Shown here: piece after piece, positions 25,339-32,882 of the stretch
Position numbering within the stretch: position 1 is the stretch's first letter
How the letters are laid out: the number at the start of each line of letters is the position of its first letter
Source: Dehalococcoidia bacterium
Lineage (GTDB): Bacteria; Chloroflexota; Dehalococcoidia; GIF9; AB-539-J10
Direction: 5' to 3'
Length of the DNA stretch: 42,374 nucleotides
Assembly (NCBI GenBank): GCA_030602785.1
Contig: JAUVZB010000015.1
Span: 1-42,374, forward strand
The notes under the pieces: model-generated
Told to the model about the DNA's origin: nothing
Databases searched by the model: none
The model's input: only the letters and a program-made list of their open reading frames with translations
Position numbers and translations under genes: made by a program

Positions 25339-25644
25339 CTATTCCTTGAGTTTCCTGCCGGTGGCCTTGCAGAAGGTCTCGAGGGAGGAAAGAGAAACGA
25401 GGTATGCGCGGCCAACGCGAAAGGCCTCAAGCTGAGTGCCGTTCACTCCGCGCTTTATCCACTGGTGTACAGCCTGCCGCGTGACTGCCGGCTCAACGCG
25501 CTGTCCCGCCTCCTCAACACTGAGGTAGTCACGCGTCTCTTCGTCGGGGCCAGCCCGACTTCTTTCGCGCCGTTTGTTACCGGAACGGCCGACTCGGAAG
25601 TGCGCAAGGGTGTCACTGAGGTTCACGAGTGTCAAGCATACCAC
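25339..25644 (-). CDS. Excisionase-like helix-turn-helix protein
   Basis: A small DNA-binding protein of the excisionase/MerR-like HTH_17 type. The core DYLSVEEAGQRVEPAVTRQAVHQWI, written in parts, then AFRVGRAYLVSLSSLETFCKATGRK, is the usual helix-turn-helix plus wing. The GTG at 25644 gives 101 residues. The first 35 are Arg/Ser-rich and probably not conserved, so the true start may be later, but no better one is visible. No integrase or phage gene is near, so it may be a stray regulator. Confidence 0.7.
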   Translation of the reverse strand: MVCLTLVNLSDTLAHFRVGRSGNKRRERSRAGPDEETRDYLSVEEAGQRVEPAVTRQAVHQWIKRGVNGTQLEAFRVGRAYLVSLSSLETFCKATGRKLKE

Positions 25645-25687
25645 ACCTTCATCGTGTGTGCGACGTCTCTCAGGCCATCTGTTTTCC

Positions 25688-25716
25688 TTGACTCGTACAC
25701 GGACTCTCCCTATAGT
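25688..25716 (+). promoter_or_regulatory. Promoter of the first enolase-superfamily gene
   Basis: TTGACT (25688-25693), 17 bases, TATAGT (25711-25716). This predicts a long leader of about 160 bases before the ATG at 25883, which may carry control elements; no known riboswitch was recognised in it. Confidence 0.65.
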
Positions 25717-25882
25717 GCCTCATCAGCAAGGCGCATTTCTGTCATCTGGCAGTCGGCCGCGTGCCGCCGTGGACAGTCGCCTTGTTGGGGCTGGTATGTG
25801 ATTGCAGTCGGCTGGCATTCTCGAGATTGGCCCGGCCGTGCAACGCCGAATCGGCGATAAATGAGACAGGGGGGACTCCTGA

Positions 25883-27082
25883 ATGAGAATCACCGCGATC
25901 GAAACCATCCGGCTTCCAGGCTCTCCGAATCTGTTGTGGGTTGAGGTCCACACCGACGAAGGCGTCGTCGGCCTCGGCGAGACGTTCTACGGGGCCGGCG
26001 CCGTCGAGGCGCACATACACGAGACTGCAGCGCCAATGATACTTGGCAAGGACCCGCTGCGCATCAATGACCTCGCGCGGTACACGGTCGGCTATGTGGG
26101 CTTCGTCGGCTCGAGCGCCGAGATGCGCGGCGCCTCGGCGATTGACATCGCGCTGTGGGACCTGTGGGGCAAGTCAACGGGACAGCCTCTCCATCAGTTG
26201 CTTGGCGGCCGCGTGCGAGACTCGATTCCGGTCTACAACACCTGTGCGGGCACCCGCTACGTGCAGGACGGCGCCACGCAGGACACGCGTTTCTACGGAC
26301 TCGACAAGAAGGACCCGAAGGGATACGAGGACCTCGACGCGTTTCTGAACCGCGCCGACGAGCTTGCGCTCAGCCTGCTCGAAATGGGCATCACAGGCAT
26401 GAAGATATGGCCCTTCGACTTTGCTGCCGAGCGCTGGCAGGGTAGTCATATCACCAAAGAGGAGTTGAAGAAGGCGTTGGAGCCGTTTGCCAAGATTCGT
26501 AAGGCGGTTGGCGACCGCATGGACATCATGGTCGAGTTGCATGCGATGTGGCATCTGACTCCGGTGCGGCGCATTGCCGAGGCGCTTGAGGAGTTCAATC
26601 CGTTCTGGATTGAGGACCCCGTGCGCATGGACCACCTGTCCAGCCTTGGCGCCTTCGCCATGGGAACCAACGTGCCCGTCGCCACCGGCGAGACGCTGGG
26701 CGGCATCGCCCAGTACAGGGCACTCATTGAGATGCAGGCGGTGGGCTACGCCATCATGGACCTGACATGGTGTGGTGGACTGACCGTCGCACGCAAGGTT
26801 GCGGGCATGGCCGAGGCATGGCACCTCCCTGTCACGTTCCACGATTGCACGGGTCCGGTTGCGCTGGCGGCGTCGGTGCACGCTGCACTGGCGGTGTCGA
26901 ACAGCTTCGTGCAGGAAGTGGTGCGGGCGTTCTACTATGGCTGGTACGGCGACCTGGTGACGCAATTGCCTCCGCTGAACAACGGCATCATCGAGGCCCC
27001 GCCCGGACCGGGTCTTGGCCTCTCCCTGCAGCCGGATGTGAAGACGCGGCCCGGTGCGAGAGTGCGTCGCACCGAGCTCTAA
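25883..27082 (+). CDS. Enolase-superfamily dehydratase, GalD/mandelate racemase-like
   Basis: A 399-residue protein of the mandelate racemase/muconate lactonizing enzyme group. The N-terminal capping domain (VEVHTDEGVVGLGE) is followed by the barrel with K174 (MKIWPF), E218-x-H220 in VELHAMW, E244 in WIEDP, E270 in TGE and H320-D in FHDCTGP. The D/E-x-H pair and the late histidine match galactonate dehydratase-type active sites, with glutamate replacing the usual first aspartate. It probably dehydrates an acid sugar; the substrate cannot be named. AGGGGGGA precedes the ATG. It converges on a second member of the superfamily. Confidence 0.88.
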   Translation: MRITAIETIRLPGSPNLLWVEVHTDEGVVGLGETFYGAGAVEAHIHETAAPMILGKDPLRINDLARYTVGYVGFVGSSAEMRGASAIDIALWDLWGKSTGQPLHQLLGGRVRDSIPVYNTCAGTRYVQDGATQDTRFYGLDKKDPKGYEDLDAFLNRADELALSLLEMGITGMKIWPFDFAAERWQGSHITKEELKKALEPFAKIRKAVGDRMDIMVELHAMWHLTPVRRIAEALEEFNPFWIEDPVRMDHLSSLGAFAMGTNVPVATGETLGGIAQYRALIEMQAVGYAIMDLTWCGGLTVARKVAGMAEAWHLPVTFHDCTGPVALAASVHAALAVSNSFVQEVVRAFYYGWYGDLVTQLPPLNNGIIEAPPGPGLGLSLQPDVKTRPGARVRRTEL

Positions 27083-27156
27083 CAGGAAGGCGCTGAAGCG
27101 ATGCCCGGCCGTGTGGCCGTGGCACATCGGTTGTCCTGACGGTTCAAGAAAGCCAT

Positions 27157-27184
27157 TGGTCCGCCCTCGTACGAGGGCGGACCA
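27157..27184. terminator. 28-bp perfect palindrome between convergent genes
   Basis: TGGTCCGCCCTCGT (27157-27170) is followed directly by its exact reverse complement (27171-27184). In RNA from either strand it forms a very stable hairpin with loop GTAC or CGTACG. There is no T-run. A two-way terminator or an RNA-end stabiliser is likely. Confidence 0.65.
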
Positions 27185-27251
27185 TGTTCGTCGCGCGGTA
27201 TTCCCCTGGAGTGACCTCAATCAGTCACCCCTGCGCAACCGACTCACGTTG

Positions 27252-28409
27252 CTATCCGGTCGACGGCTGTCGCGGTGAACGCCAGAAGCTGCTTAGATCA
27301 TGGTAGACATACGGCCTATTGGTGGCCTGCAGTTTCTCCTCATCTATCTCTATCCCAAGGCCTGGCTTGGTGGGAATGTCCAGGAATCCGTCTCGTGGAG
27401 GAGGGAACGGCTCTACAAGGATCTCGTTCCAGTGAGGGAGGTCGAAGGGGAAGAATTCATTGGTCACGAAGTTCGGCATACAGGCGTCCAGGTGAAGACT
27501 GGCGGCGTTGAGAATGGGCCCCGCGGAGTTGTGGGGAGTTACGCCTACGTAGTACGCATGTGCCATGTCGGCGATCTTCTTGGTTTCCAGTATTCCACCG
27601 GCGTGCGCGATGTCCGGGTTGATGAACGTCACGGCACGTTTCTCGAACAGGTCTCTGAAGCACCAGCGCGTGGGAATGCGTTCTCCGGTGACTATGGGGA
27701 TGTCGGTTGAGGCTGCCACTCTGGCCAGGCCCTCAGGGCTCGCGTCGATAGGAATGGGCTCCTCGTACCAGGACTGCCTGTACTTCTCCACGGCGCGAGC
27801 GAACTGGATCGCAGTGTTGGGACTGAAACGACCATGACCGTCGAGCATCAGTTCCACATCGTCTCCGACCACCTCCCGGACTCGCCCCACGTTCTCGACG
27901 ATGCGGTCGAAGTCAGCCCTTTCAGTGGTGAAGACATCGCATCCCCAGAAGGGGTCCCACTTGATGGCTTTGGCGCCCCTTTCCTTCACTTCCCTCTCAG
28001 CGAGACCGACATAATCATCGATGCTCGTGGCTTCGAACCACCAGCCATTGTGGTATATCTTGATGCGGTCGTGACATGGTCCGCCCAGCAAGGCGTGGAT
28101 GGGCATGCCGAGGCTCTTGCCAAATATGTCCCACATGGCTATTTCCAGGCCGCTCATTGCACATGTGACTATGAGAGACGGGCGCCAGAAAGAATCCCGG
28201 AACATGGTGCTCCAGTGCCGCTCGATGTGACGCGGGTCCTTGCCCATCAGGTAGTGTGCAAGGTTCTGAATCGAAGCCTCGACGTTCCTTTCCTGTCCCT
28301 GCGTGGTGGCCTCTCCCCAACCGACGATTCCCTCGTCTGTTTCTATCTTGACGAGTATCAGGTTCCAGTGCGGGCTGTGGATGAACGTCTTGATGTTGGT
28401 GATTTTCAC
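27252..28409 (-). CDS. Galactonate dehydratase-like enolase-superfamily enzyme
   Basis: A 385-residue protein close in layout to Escherichia coli GalD: KIETDEGIVGWGE cap, K150 (AIKWDPF), D190-G-H192 in LDGHGRFSP, the WYEEP metal motif, E243 in TGERIPTRW, H293 in TPHNSAGP, and the C-terminal TKPGLGIEIDEEKL. All the catalytic residues expected of an acid-sugar dehydratase are present. GTG at 28409 is chosen because AAGGAGG stands nine bases upstream and it gives the normal VKITNIKTF start; an ATG at 28460 is 17 codons earlier without a site. An inverted repeat TCAGA-TG-TCTGA (28453-28464) lies about 45 bp upstream. Confidence 0.9.
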   Translation of the reverse strand: MKITNIKTFIHSPHWNLILVKIETDEGIVGWGEATTQGQERNVEASIQNLAHYLMGKDPRHIERHWSTMFRDSFWRPSLIVTCAMSGLEIAMWDIFGKSLGMPIHALLGGPCHDRIKIYHNGWWFEATSIDDYVGLAEREVKERGAKAIKWDPFWGCDVFTTERADFDRIVENVGRVREVVGDDVELMLDGHGRFSPNTAIQFARAVEKYRQSWYEEPIPIDASPEGLARVAASTDIPIVTGERIPTRWCFRDLFEKRAVTFINPDIAHAGGILETKKIADMAHAYYVGVTPHNSAGPILNAASLHLDACMPNFVTNEFFPFDLPHWNEILVEPFPPPRDGFLDIPTKPGLGIEIDEEKLQATNRPYVYHDLSSFWRSPRQPSTG

Positions 28410-28464
28410 TGCGGGGTTCCTCCTTGTCGTATTCCGTCTGATTGGTTCGAATTCAGACATCTGA

Positions 28465-29082
28465 CCACTGAGGATTCAATGCCCTGCGTTCATGCCGTCA
28501 CGCATGCTACAGGGGCATGTGCGCCACTCCGGTTTCCCCCGGGCGCACACTGCTGGTGGAACGCAGTGTCGCGCCGCCGACCATGAGGAGGCGAAGGCAG
28601 AGAAGTACAGGGAGCACCCGGAGACCGGCCTGCCTGTGGCAATAGTATCTATACGGCAATTTGTGGCATGTCAATGCCTCTTTGACTCGGAATGACTGTT
28701 GCCGTAGCGACCGGCGTCGCCTCAGAAAGAGGGATGCCCCGCAGGAGGGAGAAGGCGAGGGGCACGAGTGGGTTCTCACGCTGAGTGAGATAGCGCGGGA
28801 AGACGACAGATCGGCCCGTCCGCGGCAGAAGTGATACCGGCGAAGCCGCGAGCGAGTCATAGCCCTGCCATGGTACGGGCCGGCGGTGAAGGTGGGCCGT
28901 TCCCGGACTGGACCTCGCCCTCTGGCCCCCCGCTTCCGGAAGGCCTGCCCTGGTTTCTCACTGCCTTTCCACGGTCGCAAGCCTGCTGCTTCTGCTTCCG
29001 CCTGGCTCAGCGCAGGACTGTTGTCACCGCTACGATTGTCACGTACCATAGGGGCTGGATGTTCGACCAAGGAGGTTTCGCC
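28465..29082. other. Divergent intergenic region
   Basis: This holds the control region of two divergently read genes. A rightward promoter candidate is TTGTCA (29021-29026), 17 bases, TACCAT (29044-29049), with TTGTCAC repeated at 29021 and 29036. The rest, about 28500-29000, shows no supported gene: long open frames on both strands lack starts with ribosome-binding sites. Confidence 0.4.
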
Positions 29083-30537
29083 GTGAAGAGGCGCACTGCA
29101 TTGCGGCTGTTTCCATTGTTGCTTGTTACGGCACTGTTGTTGTCGGCGGGCGGCGCCGTCTTGGCCGATGTGCCGGACAAGGAGTCCTTGCCGCAGGATC
29201 CGGGACAGCCTCCAGACAACCTCGTTGTTCTCAGCAACGGCATCTATGAGCTGACCGTCTCGGACGACACGGAGATAGAGGAACTCGGAGGTGAAGCCTA
29301 CCCCGGCATCTACACCGTGTGCACCGGAGATGACCATCCGTTCCCCAACGCGGACGTGCTCTACAATGGCGCGGATCACAGCCCCGGGTCATCGTACTTG
29401 AGCGTGCGGGACTATACGATGGGAGTTGTCTATACCTCCCTGCCAGAGCTCTCTTCACCGGAGCCGTCGGGCAGCTACGCCATTGCCTGTCTAGGTGGCG
29501 GCGGTTCGGATTTCAGCGTGAGCGGGAATCGCGCGACGACGACATGGTATCCTGGCGGAGACCTCGAGGTGGAGCAGGTCACAGCCGTCGAAGGCACGAA
29601 GCTCTCCAACTCGCGCGTGCGAATCACGACGAAGGTCACGAACAACGATACTGAGATACACCAAGTCGGCATCCGCTACGAGTGGGACCTGATGATTGCG
29701 GACGATGATGATGCCTGGTTTGCGACGCGTGACCCCGACTCTGGATTCATGCAGGATGAGAAGGTCTACACGCCTCCCAACTTCGACCGCTTCGAGACTA
29801 CGGATGACCCGGGCGATCCCTCGTTCTCCGTCTTCGGCTCGGTCGACGGGCCGCAGGGCGCGTTCTCTCCCAATCCCACGCCTCCTGACCGGTTCATCTT
29901 TGGTGAGTGGGCCGAATATGATGCGTGGGACTACTTTGAGGGCAGTGACCCCGGTGAAGACAGCGCGGTCCTCTACTACTGGGGCTACGATGACGGCAAC
30001 TCGCCTATCACTCTCTCTCCCGGTGCGAGCGTGAGCGTAACCGCGTACCTCTATGCTATCCCGCCGGGCTACGAGGAGCCGGGCCAGGAGGAAGAGGAGA
30101 AGTGGGCGCCTCCCGAGAGGGAGAAGCGGCCTCTCGAGCCCGCGAAGATGGGAGCGAACTACTTGAGCGTTGACCCGCGGCAGGTGCTGCCGGGGCAGGA
30201 AGTACGGGTATCGGCGAACGTGTGCAACAGTGGAGAGGAAAAGGGGTCGCTCACGGCTGTTCTGGCGGTGAACGGCGCTGCCGAGCAATCCCAGAGCGTC
30301 GCGGTGTCCGGCGGGTCCTGCAAGCAGGTTGTCTTCACCACAGCGAAGGCCGTGCCCGGCACCTATCAGGTCACTGTCAATGGCATGCAGGGCCAGTTCA
30401 CGGTGCTTGCTCCGCGTCTTGTGCAGGCATCGGTGCCATCCGCACAAGCCAACGGTCTGGGTACCGCGGGTATCATCGCCATCGTGGCTGTGGCACTGGT
30501 GCTCATCGGCGGACTCGTCGCAGTCTTCAAGCAGTAG
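29083..30537 (+). CDS. Secreted surface protein with C-terminal membrane anchor
   Basis: A 484-residue exported protein. GTG at 29083 follows AAGGAGG and opens a textbook signal peptide (MKRRTALRLFPLLLVTALLLSAGGAVLA). An acidic ectodomain of about 310 residues follows, then a charged PE-rich linker, and a CARDB-like beta sandwich (about residues 360-450: LSVDPRQVLPGQEVRVSANV in part, NSGEEKGS, VPGTYQVTVNG). A final membrane helix (GIIAIVAVALVLIGGLVAVF) ends in KQ. The protein is therefore probably held at the outer face of the membrane. The large domain is not recognised. A longer open frame upstream is non-coding. Confidence 0.82.
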   Translation: MKRRTALRLFPLLLVTALLLSAGGAVLADVPDKESLPQDPGQPPDNLVVLSNGIYELTVSDDTEIEELGGEAYPGIYTVCTGDDHPFPNADVLYNGADHSPGSSYLSVRDYTMGVVYTSLPELSSPEPSGSYAIACLGGGGSDFSVSGNRATTTWYPGGDLEVEQVTAVEGTKLSNSRVRITTKVTNNDTEIHQVGIRYEWDLMIADDDDAWFATRDPDSGFMQDEKVYTPPNFDRFETTDDPGDPSFSVFGSVDGPQGAFSPNPTPPDRFIFGEWAEYDAWDYFEGSDPGEDSAVLYYWGYDDGNSPITLSPGASVSVTAYLYAIPPGYEEPGQEEEEKWAPPEREKRPLEPAKMGANYLSVDPRQVLPGQEVRVSANVCNSGEEKGSLTAVLAVNGAAEQSQSVAVSGGSCKQVVFTTAKAVPGTYQVTVNGMQGQFTVLAPRLVQASVPSAQANGLGTAGIIAIVAVALVLIGGLVAVFKQ

Positions 30538-30604
30538 CTTCACCTGTCATGTGAACCAAGAGTGGGTCCTTCGGGGTCCCCTTCTTCTGTGCCGCCCTGT
30601 CTTT

Positions 30605-30623
30605 CTCCGGGAGGGTCTCCCGG
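30605..30623 (+). terminator. GC hairpin after the surface-protein gene
   Basis: TCCGGGAG-GGT-CTCCCGGA is a perfect 8-bp stem between the surface-protein gene and the Fe-S operon promoter. No T-run follows, so termination is probable but not certain. Confidence 0.5.
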
Positions 30624-30650
30624 AAACTTGTCACCTGACGCCCTTCGTGA

Positions 30651-30692
30651 CTTGACATCCCGTCCGTTTTGTTTCTAACATATGTCAGAAAC
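30651..30692 (+). promoter_or_regulatory. Promoter and palindromic operator of the Fe-S operon
   Basis: A consensus -35 TTGACA (30651-30656) is followed by a weak -10 around 30674-30681. Covering the -10 is a 22-bp palindrome: arms GTTTCTA (30671-30677) and CAGAAAC (30686-30692) around the self-complementary ACATATGT, with only one mismatched pair in eleven. Its place makes it an operator for the whole DUF134-to-mrp operon. The DUF134 protein encoded 25 bp downstream is the natural candidate to bind it. Confidence 0.65.
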
Positions 30693-30716
30693 ACGGATGA
30701 GTGGAGCGAGCGAGAG

Positions 30717-31310
30717 ATGCCTAGACCGGTAAAACTGAGGCAGGTTGCATGGATGCCAGGCGGGACGAGGTTGTTCAAGCCTGTCGGTGTGCCTGTCAGT
30801 ACGCTCGAGGATGTGATTCTCGCCCTTGAGGAGGTGGAGGCCATCCGCCTGAAGGACATCGAGGACCTGCACCAGGAGGACTGTGCGAAGCAGATGGGAG
30901 TCTCCCGCGCCACCTTTCACCAGGTATTGAAGTCTGCGCGCGGGAAGCTGGCCGATGCCATAGTGAGCGGCAAAGCGATTCGAGTTGAAGGTGGCAGTTT
31001 CGCCTTTCCCGGTGCTCGCTTCCGCTGCCGCCGCGACGGACATGAATGGGCGCTGCCACCCGGACCTCTGCCCGGCGCCTCGTCGGTTGCCTGTCCATCC
31101 TGTAACGGTAGAGATGTCCAGCCGCTTTTCCCTCCTCGCGGTCCCTGGCCGGGTGGACATGGGCGCGGGCGCGGTCATGGCCCCGGTGGCTGGGGTCGTG
31201 GAAGGTGGGACGGTCCATGGGGACCTCCCGTGCCGGATGTGCGTCGAGGGATGCCCCGTGGACAGCAGTGGAGCGAGGGAAGCGACTCTCGTGGAGGAGG
31301 TGAGAAGTGA
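30717..31310 (+). CDS. DUF134-family helix-turn-helix protein with zinc ribbon and Gly-rich tail
   Basis: A 197-residue protein. Residues about 1-90 are the DUF134 domain: RPVKLRQVAWMPGGTRLFKPVGVP, in parts, then EEVEAIRLKDIEDLHQEDCAKQMGVSRATFHQVL, a sigma-70-region-4-like helix-turn-helix. A C/H...CxxC cluster (FRCRRDGHEW...ACPSCNGRD) looks like a metal site, and a Gly/Trp/Arg-rich tail resembles the DUF5320 proteins downstream. ATG at 30717 begins the family's MPRP. It heads the Fe-S operon and probably regulates it, perhaps sensing metal or Fe-S status through the cysteines. Its stop overlaps the next small gene (GTGA). Confidence 0.88.
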   Translation: MPRPVKLRQVAWMPGGTRLFKPVGVPVSTLEDVILALEEVEAIRLKDIEDLHQEDCAKQMGVSRATFHQVLKSARGKLADAIVSGKAIRVEGGSFAFPGARFRCRRDGHEWALPPGPLPGASSVACPSCNGRDVQPLFPPRGPWPGGHGRGRGHGPGGWGRGRWDGPWGPPVPDVRRGMPRGQQWSEGSDSRGGGEK

Positions 31311-31417
31311 ACAGAAAAACAGACAGAATGGGGCCGGGAGGGAGAACAAGCCCTGGTTTCAGGCGTGTGTCTCCGCCCTGGCCCCACGCATCTCGAGATT
31401 GTGGTGGTTGTTGGTAG
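31307..31417 (+). CDS. 36-residue microprotein ending CGGCW, translationally coupled
   Basis: A GTG start overlaps the DUF134 stop by four bases and is preceded by GGAGGAGGTGAGAA, an excellent ribosome-binding site. The frame codes 36 residues: a basic start (MNRKTDRMGPGGR), a proline/tryptophan-rich centre and the end DCGGCW, a possible CxxC-type metal ligand pair. The Gly/Pro/Arg flavour fits the neighbouring DUF5320 proteins. Its mRNA contains the long hairpin at 31329-31386. No homolog is known to me. Confidence 0.5.
   Translation: MNRKTDRMGPGGRTSPGFRRVSPPWPHASRDCGGCW
31329..31386 (+). other. Long imperfect hairpin in the Fe-S operon mRNA
   Basis: The 17-base arms 31329-31345 (TGGGGCC...GGAGA) and 31370-31386 (TCTCC...GGCCCCA) pair at 14 of 17 positions, and the loop contains a small CCTG-GTTT-CAGG hairpin. 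It lies inside the microprotein gene and before the first DUF5320 gene. It may act as an attenuator, a processing site or a stabiliser of the downstream mRNA. Confidence 0.45.
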
Positions 31418-31465
31418 CGTGGAGGCACGCATTGGTGGCAAGTATCTGGGAAGGAGGATAAGACG

Positions 31466-31768
31466 ATGCCAAGAGGTAATGGAACTGGACCGATGGGTAT
31501 GGGCCCAATGACCGGTCGTGGAGCAGGATACTGCGCGGGGTACGGGATGCCCGGATTCGCGAACACGCCCCGTGGTTGGGGCTATGGAATGGGCTATGGC
31601 TTGGGACGTGGTTTTGGCCGGGGTTTCGGAAGAGGTTTTGGCTGGGGCTTTGGGCTGGGTCGTGGCTTCGGCATGGGCCGGGGTTTCGGAAGAGGCTTCG
31701 GGCTGGGCCGTGGCTTCGGCATGGGCCGTGGCTTCGGCTGGAGGGCGCGTGGCGTTCCCTGGTGGTAG
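31466..31768 (+). CDS. DUF5320 protein with GRGFG low-complexity repeat
   Basis: A 100-residue protein. Its first 35 residues are the DUF5320 signature ([19 protein letters not shown], then [12 protein letters not shown]). The remainder is made almost wholly of G, R, F, W and M in [14 protein letters not shown] units, ending RGVPWW. The DNA holds matching repeats: a 20-base exact repeat at 31617-31636 and 31677-31696, and a 29-base repeat at 31652-31680 and 31700-31728 with one difference, so the length is likely to vary between strains. AAGGAGG precedes the start. It lacks the coiled-coil tail of the next gene. The operon suggests a role in metal or Fe-S handling; the mechanism is unknown. 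Confidence 0.82.
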   Translation: MPRGNGTGPMGMGPMTGRGAGYCAGYGMPGFANTPRGWGYGMGYGLGRGFGRGFGRGFGWGFGLGRGFGMGRGFGRGFGLGRGFGMGRGFGWRARGVPWW

Positions 31769-31807
31769 AAACCCGATTCATGAGTGTCAAAGAAGGAGGA
31801 TAAGATG

Positions 31808-32191
31808 ATGCCAAGAGGAGATGGAAGCGGACCGATGGGCATGGGCCCGATGACAGGTCGAGGAGCAGGATACTGCGCGGGCTTCGGAATGCCCGGATTT
31901 GCGAACGCGCCTGGCGGACGGGGCTATGGCATGGGCTACGGCTGGGGCCGAGGGTTCGGGCGAGGCCGTGGCTTTGGCTGGGGTTATCCCGGCGGCTACA
32001 ATGCCGGCCCGATGACGCCCCCTGCGGCAGCAGGTCCCTGGGCCAATCCGTGGGGTGTCCGGGAGATAAGTCGTGAGGAGGAACTCAGCTACCTGCAAGG
32101 TCAGGCCTCCTCGCTGAAGGAAGACCTGGACGCCATCATGGGGCGTGTGAAGGAGCTGGAGAACGAGGCTGGTGCCGTGGGTGACGAATGA
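31808..32191 (+). CDS. DUF5320 protein with coiled-coil tail
   Basis: A 127-residue paralog of the gene before it: the first 45 codons and the ribosome-binding site (GAAGGAGGATAAG) are nearly the same DNA, showing tandem duplication. After a shorter Gly/Arg/Tyr-rich part comes a helical tail ([20 protein letters not shown], then [14 protein letters not shown]), the normal DUF5320 C-terminus, likely to form a coiled coil. The ATG at 31808 matches the start of the paralog; the ATG just before it (31805) is equally possible. Its stop overlaps the NifX-like gene by four bases (ATGA). Confidence 0.85.
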   Translation: MPRGDGSGPMGMGPMTGRGAGYCAGFGMPGFANAPGGRGYGMGYGWGRGFGRGRGFGWGYPGGYNAGPMTPPAAAGPWANPWGVREISREEELSYLQGQASSLKEDLDAIMGRVKELENEAGAVGDE

Positions 32192-32772
32192 GAGTCGCCG
32201 TCTCTGCTCCCGCGCCATCGCTGGATGCAACCGTTGACCCGCGCTTCGGACGCTGCGCGTACTTCGTGGTCATAGACCCCGCGACGATGCAGTTCGAGGG
32301 ACTTGAGAACGTGAACGCAGGCTCTCCGCAGGGCGCCGGCATCGCCACCGCGCAGATGATTGCGGGCAAGGGTGTCGAGGCTGTTCTGACCGGCAACTGT
32401 GGGCCGAATGGCTACCAGGCCCTTGAGGCCGCAGGCGTGAAGGTCGTAACGGGAGTGACAGGCACCGTTCGAGAAGCGGTTGAGGGCTACCGCGGTGGGC
32501 GGTACCAGCCGACCTCGCAACCGAACGTTGCGTCGCACTACGGGATAGGTGTGGGGGCAAGCGGAGGGATGGGGCGCGGCATGGGTGGTGGCATGGGCGG
32601 TGGAATGGGTGGTGGCATGGGACGGGTTGCTGCATCACGCCCTGCGCCTTCGGGTCCCCCGGAATCCGGACTGATGGAAGTTCTGAAGGAGCTCAAGGTA
32701 CAGCTCGATGACCTTCGACAGCAGGTTGGTGACATCAACCAGCGAATCGAAAAACTGCACGAAGACGACTGA
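32188..32772 (+). CDS. NifX/NafY-type (dinitrogenase Fe-Mo cofactor family) protein with Gly-Met linker
   Basis: A 194-residue protein. Residues about 1-105 form the PF02579 domain (VDPRFGRCAYFVVID; GNCGPNGYQALEAAGVKVV), known from NifX, NifB tails and related carriers of Fe-S or FeMo-cofactor precursors. A linker rich in GGGMG repeats (about 125-145) leads to a coiled coil (VLKELKVQLDDLRQQVGDINQRI, in parts). No nitrogenase genes are near, so it probably handles another Fe-S or metal cluster. It is coupled to the DUF5320 gene by an ATGA overlap, and the similar coiled-coil tails suggest the two proteins pair. Confidence 0.88.
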   Translation: MRVAVSAPAPSLDATVDPRFGRCAYFVVIDPATMQFEGLENVNAGSPQGAGIATAQMIAGKGVEAVLTGNCGPNGYQALEAAGVKVVTGVTGTVREAVEGYRGGRYQPTSQPNVASHYGIGVGASGGMGRGMGGGMGGGMGGGMGRVAASRPAPSGPPESGLMEVLKELKVQLDDLRQQVGDINQRIEKLHEDD

Positions 32773-32837
32773 CTGAGGCTGGTGGTGGAGGGTTGTTCTT
32801 CGCTGGAGGAAGGCTCTCCATCGCCGTACCACATGAC

Positions 32838-32859
32838 GGCAGTGCCCCGGGGCACTGCC
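32838..32859 (+). other. 22-bp perfect palindrome inside the Fe-S operon
   Basis: GGCAGTGCCCC is followed at once by its reverse complement. In mRNA this is a 9-bp stem with a CCGG loop, 23 bases before the zinc-ribbon gene start. An attenuator, a processing site or a protection of the upstream mRNA 3' end would each fit. Confidence 0.55.
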
Positions 32860-32882
32860 CGCATGAATACGGAGGTGTGATT

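Noticed and set aside
28445-28470. GGTTCGAATTC resembling a tRNA T-loop
   Set aside because: No acceptor, D or anticodon stems can be folded around it on either strand.
31600-31740. Regular repeats that might be a CRISPR-like array
   Set aside because: The repeats are in frame, code GRGFG units and have no spacers.
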